From: Frigoribacterium sp. Leaf8
GTDB taxonomy: Bacteria; Actinomycetota; Actinomycetes; Actinomycetales; Microbacteriaceae
Reading direction: 5' to 3'
Assembly (NCBI RefSeq): GCF_001421165.1
Contig: NZ_LMKB01000008.1
Location: 117,194-156,184 of the forward strand
DNA length: 38,991 nucleotides
Shown: positions 1 to 7,983 of the stretch, piece by piece
Position numbering within the stretch: position 1 is the stretch's first letter
How the letters are laid out: every line of letters begins with the position of its first letter
Notes under the pieces: generated by a model
What the model was told of the DNA's origin: nothing
Database searches by the model: none
Seen by the model: the letters and a program-made list of their open reading frames with translations, nothing else
Program-made: the position numbers and the translations under genes

Positions 1-108
1 ACAGGCTCGGTCGTGCATGCGCCGCTCGCCCGGACGGATCACTCGACGTCGAGCGACGCCCCCCACCCGCACCCGTTCACCAGGCGATCCGACTTACCCT
101 GGTAGACG

Positions 109-2094
109 ATGCCCAGACTCGCCCGCACCACGGCGCCCGCACTGCTCGTGCTGGTGGCGTTCGCGTCCCTCCTCGCCGCTCTGAAGTTCGGCGGGGCGGC
201 CGACGCGCCCCTCGTCGTCGACCCCGGCGAGGTCGTCCGCTACGGGCTGCCCATGGCCAAGATGCTGGGCAACGTCGGCGCCGCCCTCACCATCGGCACG
301 CTCTTCCTGACCTGCTTCGCACTCACCCGACGCGAAGCGGAGTACGACCGCGCCATGGACGTCGCCGCCGCCGCGTCGGGGTTCTGGGCCGTCGCCTCGG
401 CGATCACCACCTTCTTCACCTTCCTCAGCGTCGCCAACGTGCCGGTCACCTTCGACGACCAGTTCGGGCGGACGCTCGCGTTCTTCCTGACGAACACCGA
501 ACTCGGCATCGCCTGGCTGATCACGACGCTGATCGCGGCGACCGTCACGGTGCTCTGCTTCATCGTCCGCAACATCTGGTTGATCGTCGCCGTCACGGTG
601 CTCGCCGCCGGCGGGCTCATCCCCATCGCCGAGCAGGGCCACGCGGCCGGCACGAGTGGCCACGACGCCGCAGTCACCGACCTCGCCCTGCACCTGGTCG
701 GGGCGTCGGTCTGGCTGGGCGGCCTGCTCGCCATCGTGCTGCTGCGCGGGCACCTCTCGAGCGGGCGGCTGGCGATCGTGCTCGCGCGCTACTCGAGCGT
801 GGCGATCGTCTGCTTCGTGGTCGTCGCGGTGTCGGGCATCGGCAGCGCCGCCATCCGCATCGGCGACTGGTCGGCCCTGACGTCGGGCTACGGCGTGCTC
901 GTGCTCGTCAAGACGTTCGCCCTCGTCGCGCTGGGGTTGTTCGGCGTCGTGCAACGGCGCTGGCTCGTCGGCCGCCTCACGACCCACCCCAAGGCGACGA
1001 CGAAGGCCTTCTGGTGGTTCGTCACCGCCGAGCTCGCGTTCATGGGGCTCGCCTCCGGCGTCGCCGCCGCACTCGCCCGGACGGCCACCCCGGTCGAGCA
1101 GGTCGCCGCAGCCGACCTGGCCGACCCGACCCCCGCGGTCATCCTCACCGAAGAGGCGCTGCCACCCGAGTTGACGCCGCTGCGCTACCTCACCGAATGG
1201 AACGTCGACCTGCTCTGGGGGCTGCTCTGCGCCTTCGGCGTCTTCTTCTACCTGGCCGGCGTCGTGCGCCTGCACCGCCGCGGCGACCGCTGGCCGGTCG
1301 GCCGCACCGTATCGTGGGTGGCGGGCCTGGCCGTGTTGTTCTACATCACGTGCGGCGCCCCGAACGTGTACGAGGAGTACCTCTTCAGCACCCACATGCT
1401 CGCGCACATGGCACTGGGAATGCTCGTGCCCGTGCTGCTCGTGCCGGGCGCGCCCGTGACGCTCGCGTTGCGCACCATCAAGAAACGCAGCGACGGCACC
1501 CGTGGTGGCCGCGAGTGGATCATGATCCTCGTGCACTCCCGGTTCGCGACCTTCGTCAGCAACCCGATCATCTCGGCGGTGCTGTTCGCGGGCTCGCTGT
1601 GGGCGTTCTACTACACGCCGTTGTTCAGCTGGGCGACGACCACGCACATCGGCCACTACTGGATGATCGTGCACTTCCTGATCACCGGCTACCTCTTCGT
1701 GCAGTCGATGATCGGCATCGACCCCGTCAAGGGTCGACTGCCCTACCCCGCCCGACTCGTCGTGCTGCTCGGGACCATGGCGTTCCACGCGTTCTTCGGC
1801 CTGGGCATCATGAGCGCCACGGGGCTCTTCCTCGCCGACTGGTACGGCGCCATGGGGCGCACCTGGGGCCCGACGCCGATGCAGGACCAGTACGTCGCCG
1901 GCGGCATCGCCTGGAGCGTCGGCGAGATCCCCACGATCGTCATGGCCATCGCCGTCGCCATCATGTGGAGCCGCAGCGACGGCCGAGAAGCCGTCCGGAA
2001 GGACCGCCAGGCCGAGCGCGACGACGACGCCGAGCTCCGGGCGTACAACGAGCAACTCGAGGCGCTGTCCCACCAGCGCGAGCGCACCCGCTGA
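109..2094 (+). CDS. CopD-family / CtaG-type cytochrome c oxidase assembly fusion protein
   Basis: 661-residue polytopic membrane protein with two modules. Residues about 1-330 look like the CopD copper-resistance domain (LHLVGASVWLGGLL is the typical H..GA.vWlGG segment). Residues about 370-640 look like the caa3-type CtaG assembly domain (TEWNVDLLWGLL, FSTHMLAHMALGML, HIGHYWMIVHFLITGY, with conserved His in the membrane). Known role of the families: copper handling in the periplasm and copper delivery to cytochrome c oxidase. The fusion is common in actinobacteria. A TACCCT hexamer at 95-100 lies 8 nt before the ATG and no Shine-Dalgarno is visible, so a leaderless transcript is likely (inference). 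A short charged C-terminal tail follows the last membrane segment. The gene is convergent with the LLM gene downstream. Confidence 0.9.
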   Translation: MPRLARTTAPALLVLVAFASLLAALKFGGAADAPLVVDPGEVVRYGLPMAKMLGNVGAALTIGTLFLTCFALTRREAEYDRAMDVAAAASGFWAVASAITTFFTFLSVANVPVTFDDQFGRTLAFFLTNTELGIAWLITTLIAATVTVLCFIVRNIWLIVAVTVLAAGGLIPIAEQGHAAGTSGHDAAVTDLALHLVGASVWLGGLLAIVLLRGHLSSGRLAIVLARYSSVAIVCFVVVAVSGIGSAAIRIGDWSALTSGYGVLVLVKTFALVALGLFGVVQRRWLVGRLTTHPKATTKAFWWFVTAELAFMGLASGVAAALARTATPVEQVAAADLADPTPAVILTEEALPPELTPLRYLTEWNVDLLWGLLCAFGVFFYLAGVVRLHRRGDRWPVGRTVSWVAGLAVLFYITCGAPNVYEEYLFSTHMLAHMALGMLVPVLLVPGAPVTLALRTIKKRSDGTRGGREWIMILVHSRFATFVSNPIISAVLFAGSLWAFYYTPLFSWATTTHIGHYWMIVHFLITGYLFVQSMIGIDPVKGRLPYPARLVVLLGTMAFHAFFGLGIMSATGLFLADWYGAMGRTWGPTPMQDQYVAGGIAWSVGEIPTIVMAIAVAIMWSRSDGREAVRKDRQAERDDDAELRAYNEQLEALSHQRERTR

Positions 2095-2103
2095 CGCGAG
2101 CGG

Positions 2104-2152
2104 CGAGCCGCGAGCCGCGAGCCGCGAGCCGCGAGCCGCGAGCCGCGAGCCG
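2104..2152. repeat. 7-bp tandem repeat, seven units
   Basis: Seven perfect head-to-tail copies of CGAGCCG, starting nine bases after the stop of the CopD-CtaG gene. The array lies between convergent genes and just before a long hairpin. The function is unknown and slippage would change the copy number. A similar 7-bp array lies at 15047-15102. Confidence 0.9.
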
Positions 2153-2171
2153 CGAAACAGGAACGCACCGT

Positions 2172-2217
2172 GTTTCGTGCAGGGCACCGCGACTGTTCGG
2201 GGTGCGGTGCACGAAAC
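2172..2217. terminator. Long imperfect hairpin between convergent genes, likely bidirectional terminator
   Basis: The arm GTTTCGTGCA (2172-2181) pairs perfectly with TGCACGAAAC (2208-2217). A symmetric GG/GG internal mismatch follows, then GCACC (2184-2188) pairs with GGTGC (2201-2205) around a 12-nt loop. It sits between the ends of the CopD-CtaG and LLM genes, so it could end both transcripts. There is no U-tract on either side, so this is not a classical intrinsic terminator. It could also be a dispersed palindromic repeat. Confidence 0.6.
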
Positions 2218-2271
2218 GCGGTGCGCTGGTCGGGGTCGTAGGGCACGAGCCCCGAGGAGGCGCGGGTCGCG

Positions 2272-3306
2272 TCAGGCGAGCATCTCGCGCACCAGCGGGA
2301 CGACCTTCGTGCCGTACAGCTCGATGCTGCGCATCATGAGCTCGTGCGGCAGGCGGCCCATGCTGTACCGCATGTCGAAGCGCGTCGCGCCGAGCAGGCG
2401 CATGTTCTGCGCGATCTTCGTGGCGACGGTCTCGGGCGAGCCCACGTAGAGCGCGCCGGTCGAGCTGGCGCTGGCCTCGTACTGCGCGCGGCTGTAGGGG
2501 GGCCAGCCGCGTTCGCGACCGAGCTGGTTCGTCTGCTCCTCTTGGTAGGGGAACAGCGCCTCCTTGGCTTCGGCATCGGTCTCGGCCACGAAACCGGGCG
2601 AGTGCATCGCGATCGGCTGGGAGTCGTGGCCGAACTCACCGAGGGCGCGTCGGTAGAGGTCGGCGTACGGCGCGAACTGCGCCGGCTGGCCTCCGATGAT
2701 CGCGAGGAAGAGCGGGAAACCGTAGTGTGCGGCCCGGATGACCGACTGCGGCGATCCGCCGACGCCGACCCAGGTGCGGATCGAGCCGCCTTCGGTCTTG
2801 GGGTAGACCTCTTGCGCGTCGAGGCCGGCGCGGACGGTGCCCGACCAGGTCGTCGGGCCCTCCTTCAGCAGCTCGGCGAAGAGTTGGATCTTCTCCTCGA
2901 AGAGCACCTCGTAGTCCTGCAGGTCGAGGCCGAAGAGCGGGAACGACTCGGTGAACGAGCCGCGGCCCAGGATGACCTCGGCACGGCCGTTCGAGATCGC
3001 GTCGACCGTGGCGAAGCGCTGGAACACGCGCACGGGATCGTCCGAGCTGAGGACGGTGACGGCCGAGCCCAGGCGGATGGTCTTCGTGCGGGCGGCGATC
3101 GCGGCGAGCACGACCTCGGGGGCCGAGACGGCGAAGTCCTTGCGGTGGTGCTCGCCGACGCCGATGAAGTCGAGACCGACCTCGTCGGCCAGGACGGCCT
3201 GGTCGACCAGGTTGCGGATGGCCTGGGCGTGCGTGACGGGGCTGCCGTCGAGGCGGTCGGTGATGTCGCCGAAGGTGTCGAGGCCGAACTCGAGGGGGTG
3301 TGCCAT
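2272..3306 (-). CDS. LLM-class flavin-dependent oxidoreductase (luciferase-like)
   Basis: 344 residues with the bacterial luciferase-like TIM-barrel pattern: FGLDTFGDI near the N terminus, FIGVGEHHRKDF (residues about 50-61), IRLGSAVTVLSSDDPVRVFQ and GRAEVILGRGSF. These are typical of the flavin/F420 luciferase-like monooxygenases. The cofactor (FMN or F420) and the substrate cannot be told from sequence. I chose the ATG at 3306 because CAGGAGAG lies at good distance upstream. An in-frame ATG at 3327 would add seven residues but lies upstream of that ribosome site. The end is convergent with the CopD-CtaG gene. Confidence 0.88.
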   Translation of the reverse strand: MAHPLEFGLDTFGDITDRLDGSPVTHAQAIRNLVDQAVLADEVGLDFIGVGEHHRKDFAVSAPEVVLAAIAARTKTIRLGSAVTVLSSDDPVRVFQRFATVDAISNGRAEVILGRGSFTESFPLFGLDLQDYEVLFEEKIQLFAELLKEGPTTWSGTVRAGLDAQEVYPKTEGGSIRTWVGVGGSPQSVIRAAHYGFPLFLAIIGGQPAQFAPYADLYRRALGEFGHDSQPIAMHSPGFVAETDAEAKEALFPYQEEQTNQLGRERGWPPYSRAQYEASASSTGALYVGSPETVATKIAQNMRLLGATRFDMRYSMGRLPHELMMRSIELYGTKVVPLVREMLA

Positions 3307-3338
3307 GCGGGTGCTCTCCTGATTCATACGTTCGCATC

Positions 3339-3344
3339 ATTCTA
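3339..3344 (-). promoter_or_regulatory. Probable -10 element of the LLM gene
   Basis: Minus-strand hexamer TAGAAT, about 32 nt upstream of the chosen ATG at 3306, with the ribosome-binding CAGGAGAG in between. No convincing -35 hexamer lies 17 nt further upstream, where the sequence is GC-rich and runs into the 30-bp repeat array. Confidence 0.45.
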
Positions 3345-3400
3345 ACCGATGGAGCGCGATCGCGGGAGGGGGCCCGGCGCACGTGGCCGTGGCCCACCCG

Positions 3401-3504
3401 ATGCTCGGGCGGCGGGTGCTCGTGCGCGGGATGCCCGGGCGGCGGGTGCTCGTGCGCGGGATGCCCGGGCGCCGGGTGCCGGTGCGCGGGCGGCGGGTGC
3501 TCGG
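3401..3504. repeat. 30-bp GC-rich tandem repeat, three full units plus a partial one
   Basis: Units at 3401-3430, 3431-3460 and 3461-3490, then a truncated unit to 3504. Each begins ATGCYCGGGC and ends GTGCGCGGG. The second unit differs from the first at one position, and the third has a few changes. The array lies upstream of the LLM gene and just past the stop of the HD-domain gene. It contains many CCCGGG/GCGCGG elements able to fold. No function can be assigned. Confidence 0.85.
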
Positions 3505-3512
3505 CGCCGGGG

Positions 3513-4163
3513 TCAGAGGCGGTCGAGCGGGTTCGCGGCGATCCGGTCGCGCATGCCGCCCCGGATCGTGCGGGCGGCCTCGGACCCGGGCTTCCGGTGC
3601 GCCTGCGTCGACATCAGCCCGCCGAACTCGGCACCGAACCCGTCGCGGGGCAGCCGCTCGACCAGGGCGGCGACCAGCTCGGCCGGCCAGTCCTCACCGC
3701 CCACCCCCGACACGTCGAGGCTCGTGGCCCGCTCGAGCAGGTGACCCTCGACGTCGAGGTCGGCCGAGACCGCGGGCCACATGTGCCGCACGATGACGTC
3801 CGCCAGCCGCTGGGCGCGTGCGGCCGACCAGCCCGCCCCCGCGGCGAACACCCGGGCGACCTCGCCCCCCGCTCGCTCGAACGACTCGGTGTGGCTGTCG
3901 AACGGCGACGCCAGCCCGACGTCGTGCAGGGCCGCCGCGACGAACAGCAGCTCGTGGTCGAAGGCCAGCCCCTCGCGGCGCCCGAGGTCGACGGCGAGCG
4001 CCGCCGAGCGACGGCTGTGCGCGAGCAGGGCCGCGCTCGACACGGCGGCGGCGGCCTCGAGGGCCCGGGCGGCGACGAGCGAAGGAGGCGCGAGCAGCTC
4101 GTCGAGGACGGCGGCGGCGGCGGTCGATTGCGGCTCGGGCGTCGGGCGGGGCTCGGTGGGCAT
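3513..4163 (-). CDS. HD-domain protein, cyanamide hydratase-like
   Basis: 216 residues. LLAHSRRSAALAVDLG, then LFVAAALHDVGLASPF, supplies the H...HD metal ligands of the HD superfamily, and later VRHMW adds a further His. Spacing and the FDSHTESFE segment resemble the HD proteins grouped with cyanamide hydratase (Ddi2-like), but the substrate is not predictable. The start is the ATG at 4163: TAGGGT (4171-4176, minus strand) ends exactly 7 nt before it and there is no Shine-Dalgarno, fitting leaderless transcription. It is divergent from the GlxA-type regulator, which may control it. Confidence 0.75.
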   Translation of the reverse strand: MPTEPRPTPEPQSTAAAAVLDELLAPPSLVAARALEAAAAVSSAALLAHSRRSAALAVDLGRREGLAFDHELLFVAAALHDVGLASPFDSHTESFERAGGEVARVFAAGAGWSAARAQRLADVIVRHMWPAVSADLDVEGHLLERATSLDVSGVGGEDWPAELVAALVERLPRDGFGAEFGGLMSTQAHRKPGSEAARTIRGGMRDRIAANPLDRL

Positions 4164-4170
4164 GGCAGGA

Positions 4171-4222
4171 ACCCTACGGGTGGACAGGTCCTGCCACGAG
4201 TGGCAGTGTTGCCACCACTCGT
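4171..4222 (-). promoter_or_regulatory. Leaderless promoter of the HD gene with overlapping inverted repeat
   Basis: The minus-strand -10 TAGGGT (4171-4176) is followed by 7 nt and the ATG. Just upstream, around the expected -35 position, is the inverted repeat ACGAGTGGCA (4196-4205) / TGCCACCACTCGT (4210-4222), whose arms match apart from three extra bases in the second. Its place over the RNA polymerase site suggests an operator. The divergent GlxA-type regulator is the natural candidate to bind it (inference). Confidence 0.55.
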
Positions 4223-4257
4223 CGACATCCCGCCACCCCGCCCTCCCGCCACACCGC

Positions 4258-4305
4258 CAGCCCGCCAGCCCGCCAGCCCGCCAGCCCGCCAGCCCGCCAG
4301 CCCGC
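4258..4305. repeat. 8-bp tandem repeat, six perfect units
   Basis: Six identical CAGCCCGC units in the gap between the divergent HD and GlxA-type genes, between the two inverted repeats described here. The purine-poor strand asymmetry is striking. Copy number changes would alter the spacing between the two candidate operators. Confidence 0.9.
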
Positions 4306-4313
4306 CACGATGT

Positions 4314-4349
4314 GATCACCACGCCACCAGAAAAGATGGCGTGGTGACC
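4314..4349. promoter_or_regulatory. 13-bp inverted repeat upstream of the GlxA-type regulator
   Basis: GATCACCACGCCA (4314-4326) and TGGCGTGGTGACC (4337-4349) are reverse complements at 12 of 13 positions, around the A-rich spacer CCAGAAAAGA. The repeat ends 42 bp before the regulator's ATG. It could be an autoregulatory operator or a 5'-leader hairpin. The AT-rich centre in such a GC-rich gap favours a protein site. Confidence 0.6.
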
Positions 4350-4391
4350 ACTTCGTGGCGGCGTGCGGCTCGACCCACCCCAGGAGACCCG

Positions 4392-5399
4392 ATGCCCCCG
4401 TTCCGCACCGTCGCCACGATCGTCGCCGACGGCGTCGCGCCGTTCGAGTTCGGCGTGCTCTGCGAGGTGTTCGGCCTCGACCGGACCGACGAGGGCGCGC
4501 CTCCTTTCGAGCACCGCATCGTGACCGAGCACCCGGGGCTCGTGCGCACGAACCAGGGCTTCTCGATCACGGTCGACCTCGACCTGGGCGCCGCGGCCGA
4601 CGCCGACGTCGTGTGCGTGCCGGCCCTGTGGACCCGTCCCGACCAGGCCGAGCTCGTCTCCCCGGCGGTGCGCGAGCTGCTCGTCGCGGCCGAGGCCCGG
4701 GGGGCGTGGTTGCTCAGCGTCTGCAGCGGGGCGTTCGTCCTGGCCGAGGCCGGGCTGCTCGACGGCCGCCGGGCGACGACGCACTGGCGGTACTCCGACG
4801 CCCTGCAGCGCGAGCACCCCGCGATCGAGGTCGACGCCGACGTGCTCTTCGTCGAGGACCGCCGGATCATCACGAGCGCGGGCACGGCCGCCGGCATCGA
4901 CGCCTGCCTGCACCTCGTCCGCCGCGAGCACGGTGCCGCCGCCGCGAACGTGATCGCCCGCCGGATGGTCGTGCCGCCGCACCGCGACGGCGGTCAGAGC
5001 CAGTTCATCAAGACGCCCCTCCCGGTCGAGGTCGACGACTCGCTCGCGCCCCTGACCGACTGGATGCTCGGACACCTCCGCGACGACCTGAGCATCGAGG
5101 GGTTGGCCGCGAGGGCGCACATGTCGCCGCGCACCTTCGCCCGACGGTTCAAGGCCGAGCTGGGGGCGACGCCGGGGGCGTGGCTCACCCGCCAGCGCCT
5201 CCTGCGGTCGCAGGAGCTGCTCGAGGCGACGGGGCTCGGCATAGACGCGATCGCCGACGAGGTCGGCTTCGGTTCGGCAGCCGTCCTGCGACACCACTTC
5301 GCCCGCGTCCTCGGCACCACCCCGCGGGCCTACCGAGCGACCTTCGGCGGCGTCGACGACCTGCGCGACCTCGAGCGGGCCGGGGCGGCCACCGCCTGA
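4392..5399 (+). CDS. GlxA-family transcriptional regulator (DJ-1/PfpI domain plus AraC-type HTH)
   Basis: 335 residues. Residues 5-185 form a DJ-1/PfpI-like class I amidotransferase fold, with LSVCSGAFVLAEAGLL placing Cys111 at the nucleophile elbow. In regulators the domain normally senses ligand rather than catalyses. Residues about 225-325 hold the two AraC helix-turn-helices (LSIEGLAARAHMSPRTFARR and IDAIADEVGFGSAAVLRHHF). The ATG follows AGGAG (4382-4386) by 5 nt. It is divergent from the HD-domain gene, and two inverted repeats lie in the shared gap, so control of that gene is likely but unproven. Confidence 0.88.
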   Translation: MPPFRTVATIVADGVAPFEFGVLCEVFGLDRTDEGAPPFEHRIVTEHPGLVRTNQGFSITVDLDLGAAADADVVCVPALWTRPDQAELVSPAVRELLVAAEARGAWLLSVCSGAFVLAEAGLLDGRRATTHWRYSDALQREHPAIEVDADVLFVEDRRIITSAGTAAGIDACLHLVRREHGAAAANVIARRMVVPPHRDGGQSQFIKTPLPVEVDDSLAPLTDWMLGHLRDDLSIEGLAARAHMSPRTFARRFKAELGATPGAWLTRQRLLRSQELLEATGLGIDAIADEVGFGSAAVLRHHFARVLGTTPRAYRATFGGVDDLRDLERAGAATA

Positions 5400-5480
5400 C
5401 CGGGACCGTCCTCGACGGGCCGACCCGCGCTCCCCGCGTCCGGTCGACCCCGGGTGGCTACCGGGCGGCCACGGGCGGGC

Positions 5481-6494
5481 CTAGTCGAACGTCAGCTCGT
5501 CGGACGTGCTGATGCGCATCAGGTACGTGACGGTGAACGGGACGTCCTCGTCGATCGTGTAGCGCTTCCCGTCGAAGAGTGACTGGGCGCCGACGACGAG
5601 GTGGGCGGTGCCGGCCACGCCGGGCACCTGCCACTGACCCGACGGGCCGGGCACGATCGAGACGACGGGGTGGACGGGCACGGTCCACGTCGGGTCGTCG
5701 GTGACCCGGTCGTCGACCTGGCGGCCGAAGGGGCACCCGGCCGGCAGCAGCACCTGCTGCGGGACGCACTGCTCGTCGAGCTGCTGGTCGACCATGTCCT
5801 GCACGGCCTCGACGAACTCGTCCCGCGGCTGCACCTCGATCGACACCCCCGACGTCGCCCCCACGCTGAGCACGTCGGCCTCGACGGTCGGGGCCTCGAG
5901 GTAGCGCGACGCATGGTCGAGCTCGAACCGCGAGGGGGCGAGCACCGTGAACCGGGTCGCGACGTCGGGCGCGTCGGTCGTGACGTCGCGGCCGTCCACC
6001 GTGAAGCGGGAGTCGTGCTGGGGCGTCACGTCGAGCTGCGCGGTGGGTGCCTGCACGAAGCGCCAGGCGTGGAACAGCCCGAACCGGGTGCCGGCCCGCT
6101 GGACGACGAACTGTGACTGCGCGGGCGCCTCGGCCGTGGCCGACGTGCCCTGCATCGAGTACGAGAGCGTGATCGCGTGCGTGTCGTCGCCGAGGTCGAC
6201 GTCGCCCACCTCGGTCACGTCGTCGACGCCGCCGAGCGAGGGCACCTCGAGCAGGGCGTCGGCCAGCTGGTCGGTCGGCGTGACGCCGGCGAGGGTCAAC
6301 GCGCTCGACGTGTCGCCGCGGTCGACCGCCGCCACGTAGCCGCGGACGAAACCGGCGCCGCTGTAGACGGTGGCGTTCAGGGCCACGACGGTGACCCAGA
6401 AACCGATCAGCACGAAGAGCAGCGCCCCGCCCCAGATCGCGACGAAGGGCCAGCCGAGCGGTGGGCGCGTCTCCTCCCCCACAGACGACGACAT
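5481..6494 (-). CDS. Membrane-anchored extracellular protein of unknown function
   Basis: 337 residues. A charged N terminus of about 13 residues and one membrane helix (WPFVAIWGGALLFVLIGFWV) are followed by a long outside domain with a DUF4878-like beginning (FVRGYVAAVDRGDTSSALTL) and later a Cys pair in LDEQCVPQQVLLPAGCPFG that could form a disulfide. No family is firmly recognised. The ATG at 6494 lies 7 nt after the minus-strand hexamer TATTGT, a leaderless arrangement. It is divergent from the helicase and convergent with the GlxA-type gene. The gap 5400-5480 shows no clear terminator. Confidence 0.75.
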   Translation of the reverse strand: MSSSVGEETRPPLGWPFVAIWGGALLFVLIGFWVTVVALNATVYSGAGFVRGYVAAVDRGDTSSALTLAGVTPTDQLADALLEVPSLGGVDDVTEVGDVDLGDDTHAITLSYSMQGTSATAEAPAQSQFVVQRAGTRFGLFHAWRFVQAPTAQLDVTPQHDSRFTVDGRDVTTDAPDVATRFTVLAPSRFELDHASRYLEAPTVEADVLSVGATSGVSIEVQPRDEFVEAVQDMVDQQLDEQCVPQQVLLPAGCPFGRQVDDRVTDDPTWTVPVHPVVSIVPGPSGQWQVPGVAGTAHLVVGAQSLFDGKRYTIDEDVPFTVTYLMRISTSDELTFD

Positions 6495-6501
6495 GACGAC
6501 A

Positions 6502-6515
6502 ACAATAGGAGGCGC
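6502..6515 (-). promoter_or_regulatory. Leaderless promoter with abutting GCGCCTCC element
   Basis: Read on the minus strand: GCGCCTCC, then TATTGT (-10, 6502-6507), then 7 nt, then ATG at 6494. The same order and spacing occur before 19943 and, on the plus strand, before 20651. Confidence 0.6.
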
Positions 6516-6597
6516 GGGTCACGAAGAACCGAGCGTCACGCCCGTCACGGGTAGATTGGTGGCCTCCCCCGCCCCCTCCCGAAAGGTGCTCGTCGTC

Positions 6598-7932
6598 GTG
6601 AGCGTGGCCCTCTCCGCCGAACAGCAGGCGCTGTACGACGCGATCGAGAACACCCGCGAGCACATCTTCGTCACGGGACGGGCCGGCACGGGCAAGTCGA
6701 CCCTGCTGAACCACCTGTCGTGGAACACCTCGAAGCAGATCGTCATCTGCGCCCCCACGGGCGTCGCCGCCCTCAACGTCGGCGGCCAGACGATCCACTC
6801 GCTGTTCCGCCTCTCGGTGGGGCTCATCGCCGACCACGACATCGAGCAGAACGCCGAGCTGCGCAAGCTGCTGAACACCATCGACACCCTCGTCATCGAC
6901 GAGGTCTCGATGGTCAACGCCGACCTGATGGACGCCATCGACCGCTCGCTGCGGCAGGCCCGGCAGCGCAAGCACGAGCCGTTCGGCGGCGTCCAGGTCG
7001 TGCTGTTCGGCGACCCGTACCAGCTGCCGCCGGTGCCGGGCGACGCCGAAGAGCGCGAGTACTTCCGCGACAACTACCGCTCGATGTGGTTCTTCGACGC
7101 CAAGGTCTGGGCCGAGGCGAGCCTGCGCATCTACGAGCTGGCCTTCATCCACCGCCAGACCGAGGGCGACTTCAAAGAGATGCTCAACGCCGTGCGGCAC
7201 GGTCGGGTCACGGCCGAGATCGCCGGGGCCCTCAACGGCGCCGGGGCACGACCCGTTCCGACCGACGGCGGGGCCATCACCCTGGCCACGCGCAACGACA
7301 CCGTCAACCGCATCAACAAGGTCGAGCTCGATCGCCTGTCGGGCAAGGTGATGACCGCCAAGGCCGAGGTCAGCGGCGAGTTCGGCGGCCGGGCCTACCC
7401 GGCCGACGAGGCCCTCGAGCTCAAGGTCGGGGCCCGGGTGATGTTCCTCCGCAACGACTCCGAGCAACGCTGGGTGAACGGCACGACGGGCGTCGTCACC
7501 CGGGTGCGCGACACGGTCTTCGTCGAGGTCGACGGCGAGGTCCACGAGGTGCAGCCCGTCGTGTGGGAGAAGCACAAGTACTCGTACTCGGCGACCACCA
7601 AGCAGCTCAAGAAAGACGTCGTGGCCGAGTTCACGCAGTTCCCGCTGCGCCTCGCCTGGGCCGTCACGATCCACAAGTCCCAGGGCAAGACCTACGACCG
7701 GGCCATCGTCGACCTCGGCTCACGGGTGTTCAGCGCGGGGCAGACCTACGTCGCCCTCAGCCGCATCACCTCGCTCGAGGGGCTGTACCTGTCGCGCCCG
7801 CTGCGTCCGGCCGACATCATCGTCGACCTCGACGTGCGCCGCTTCATGAGCGAGGCGTCACGCGTGCCGGCCATCGAGGCCGCAGCCGACGCCGGCGTGG
7901 GCGACGACGCGACGACGGCCGCCACGGGCTGA
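6598..7932 (+). CDS. PIF1-like / AAA-family DNA helicase
   Basis: 444 residues. Walker A is VTGRAGTGKSTLL (about residues 24-36), motif Ib-like CAPTGVAALNVGGQTIHSLF is the PIF1/RecD-like hallmark, Walker B is LVIDEVSMV, and motif III is LFGDPYQLPPV. The C-terminal WAVTIHKSQGKTYDRAIVDL and YVALSRITSLEGLYL form the UvrD_C_2/PIF1 motif VI region. Expected role: 5'-3' unwinding of DNA during replication or repair, possibly G-quadruplexes. I chose GTG 6598 because GAAAGGTG (6581-6588) precedes it by 9 nt. An in-frame GTG at 6559 is a weaker alternative. It is divergent from the membrane-anchored unknown. Confidence 0.88.
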   Translation: MSVALSAEQQALYDAIENTREHIFVTGRAGTGKSTLLNHLSWNTSKQIVICAPTGVAALNVGGQTIHSLFRLSVGLIADHDIEQNAELRKLLNTIDTLVIDEVSMVNADLMDAIDRSLRQARQRKHEPFGGVQVVLFGDPYQLPPVPGDAEEREYFRDNYRSMWFFDAKVWAEASLRIYELAFIHRQTEGDFKEMLNAVRHGRVTAEIAGALNGAGARPVPTDGGAITLATRNDTVNRINKVELDRLSGKVMTAKAEVSGEFGGRAYPADEALELKVGARVMFLRNDSEQRWVNGTTGVVTRVRDTVFVEVDGEVHEVQPVVWEKHKYSYSATTKQLKKDVVAEFTQFPLRLAWAVTIHKSQGKTYDRAIVDLGSRVFSAGQTYVALSRITSLEGLYLSRPLRPADIIVDLDVRRFMSEASRVPAIEAAADAGVGDDATTAATG

Positions 7933-7983
7933 CGACCCGATCCGACCACGCGGTGGCCCGGGACCCACCCCGTCGGCGATCGG

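Noticed and set aside
94-2187. 697-residue minus-strand open frame opposite the CopD-CtaG gene
   Set aside because: It is an antisense shadow caused by GC-rich third codon positions. The product is a His/Arg/Glu-rich string without domains, whereas the plus strand has clear membrane motifs.
4258-4305. CRISPR-like array
   Set aside because: Units of 8 bp are contiguous, with no spacers and no cas genes.
3513-5297. 594-residue minus-strand frame joining the HD protein to sequence under the GlxA-type regulator
   Set aside because: Only the last 216 residues are protein-like. The upstream part is antisense to the regulator and crosses the 8-bp repeat array.
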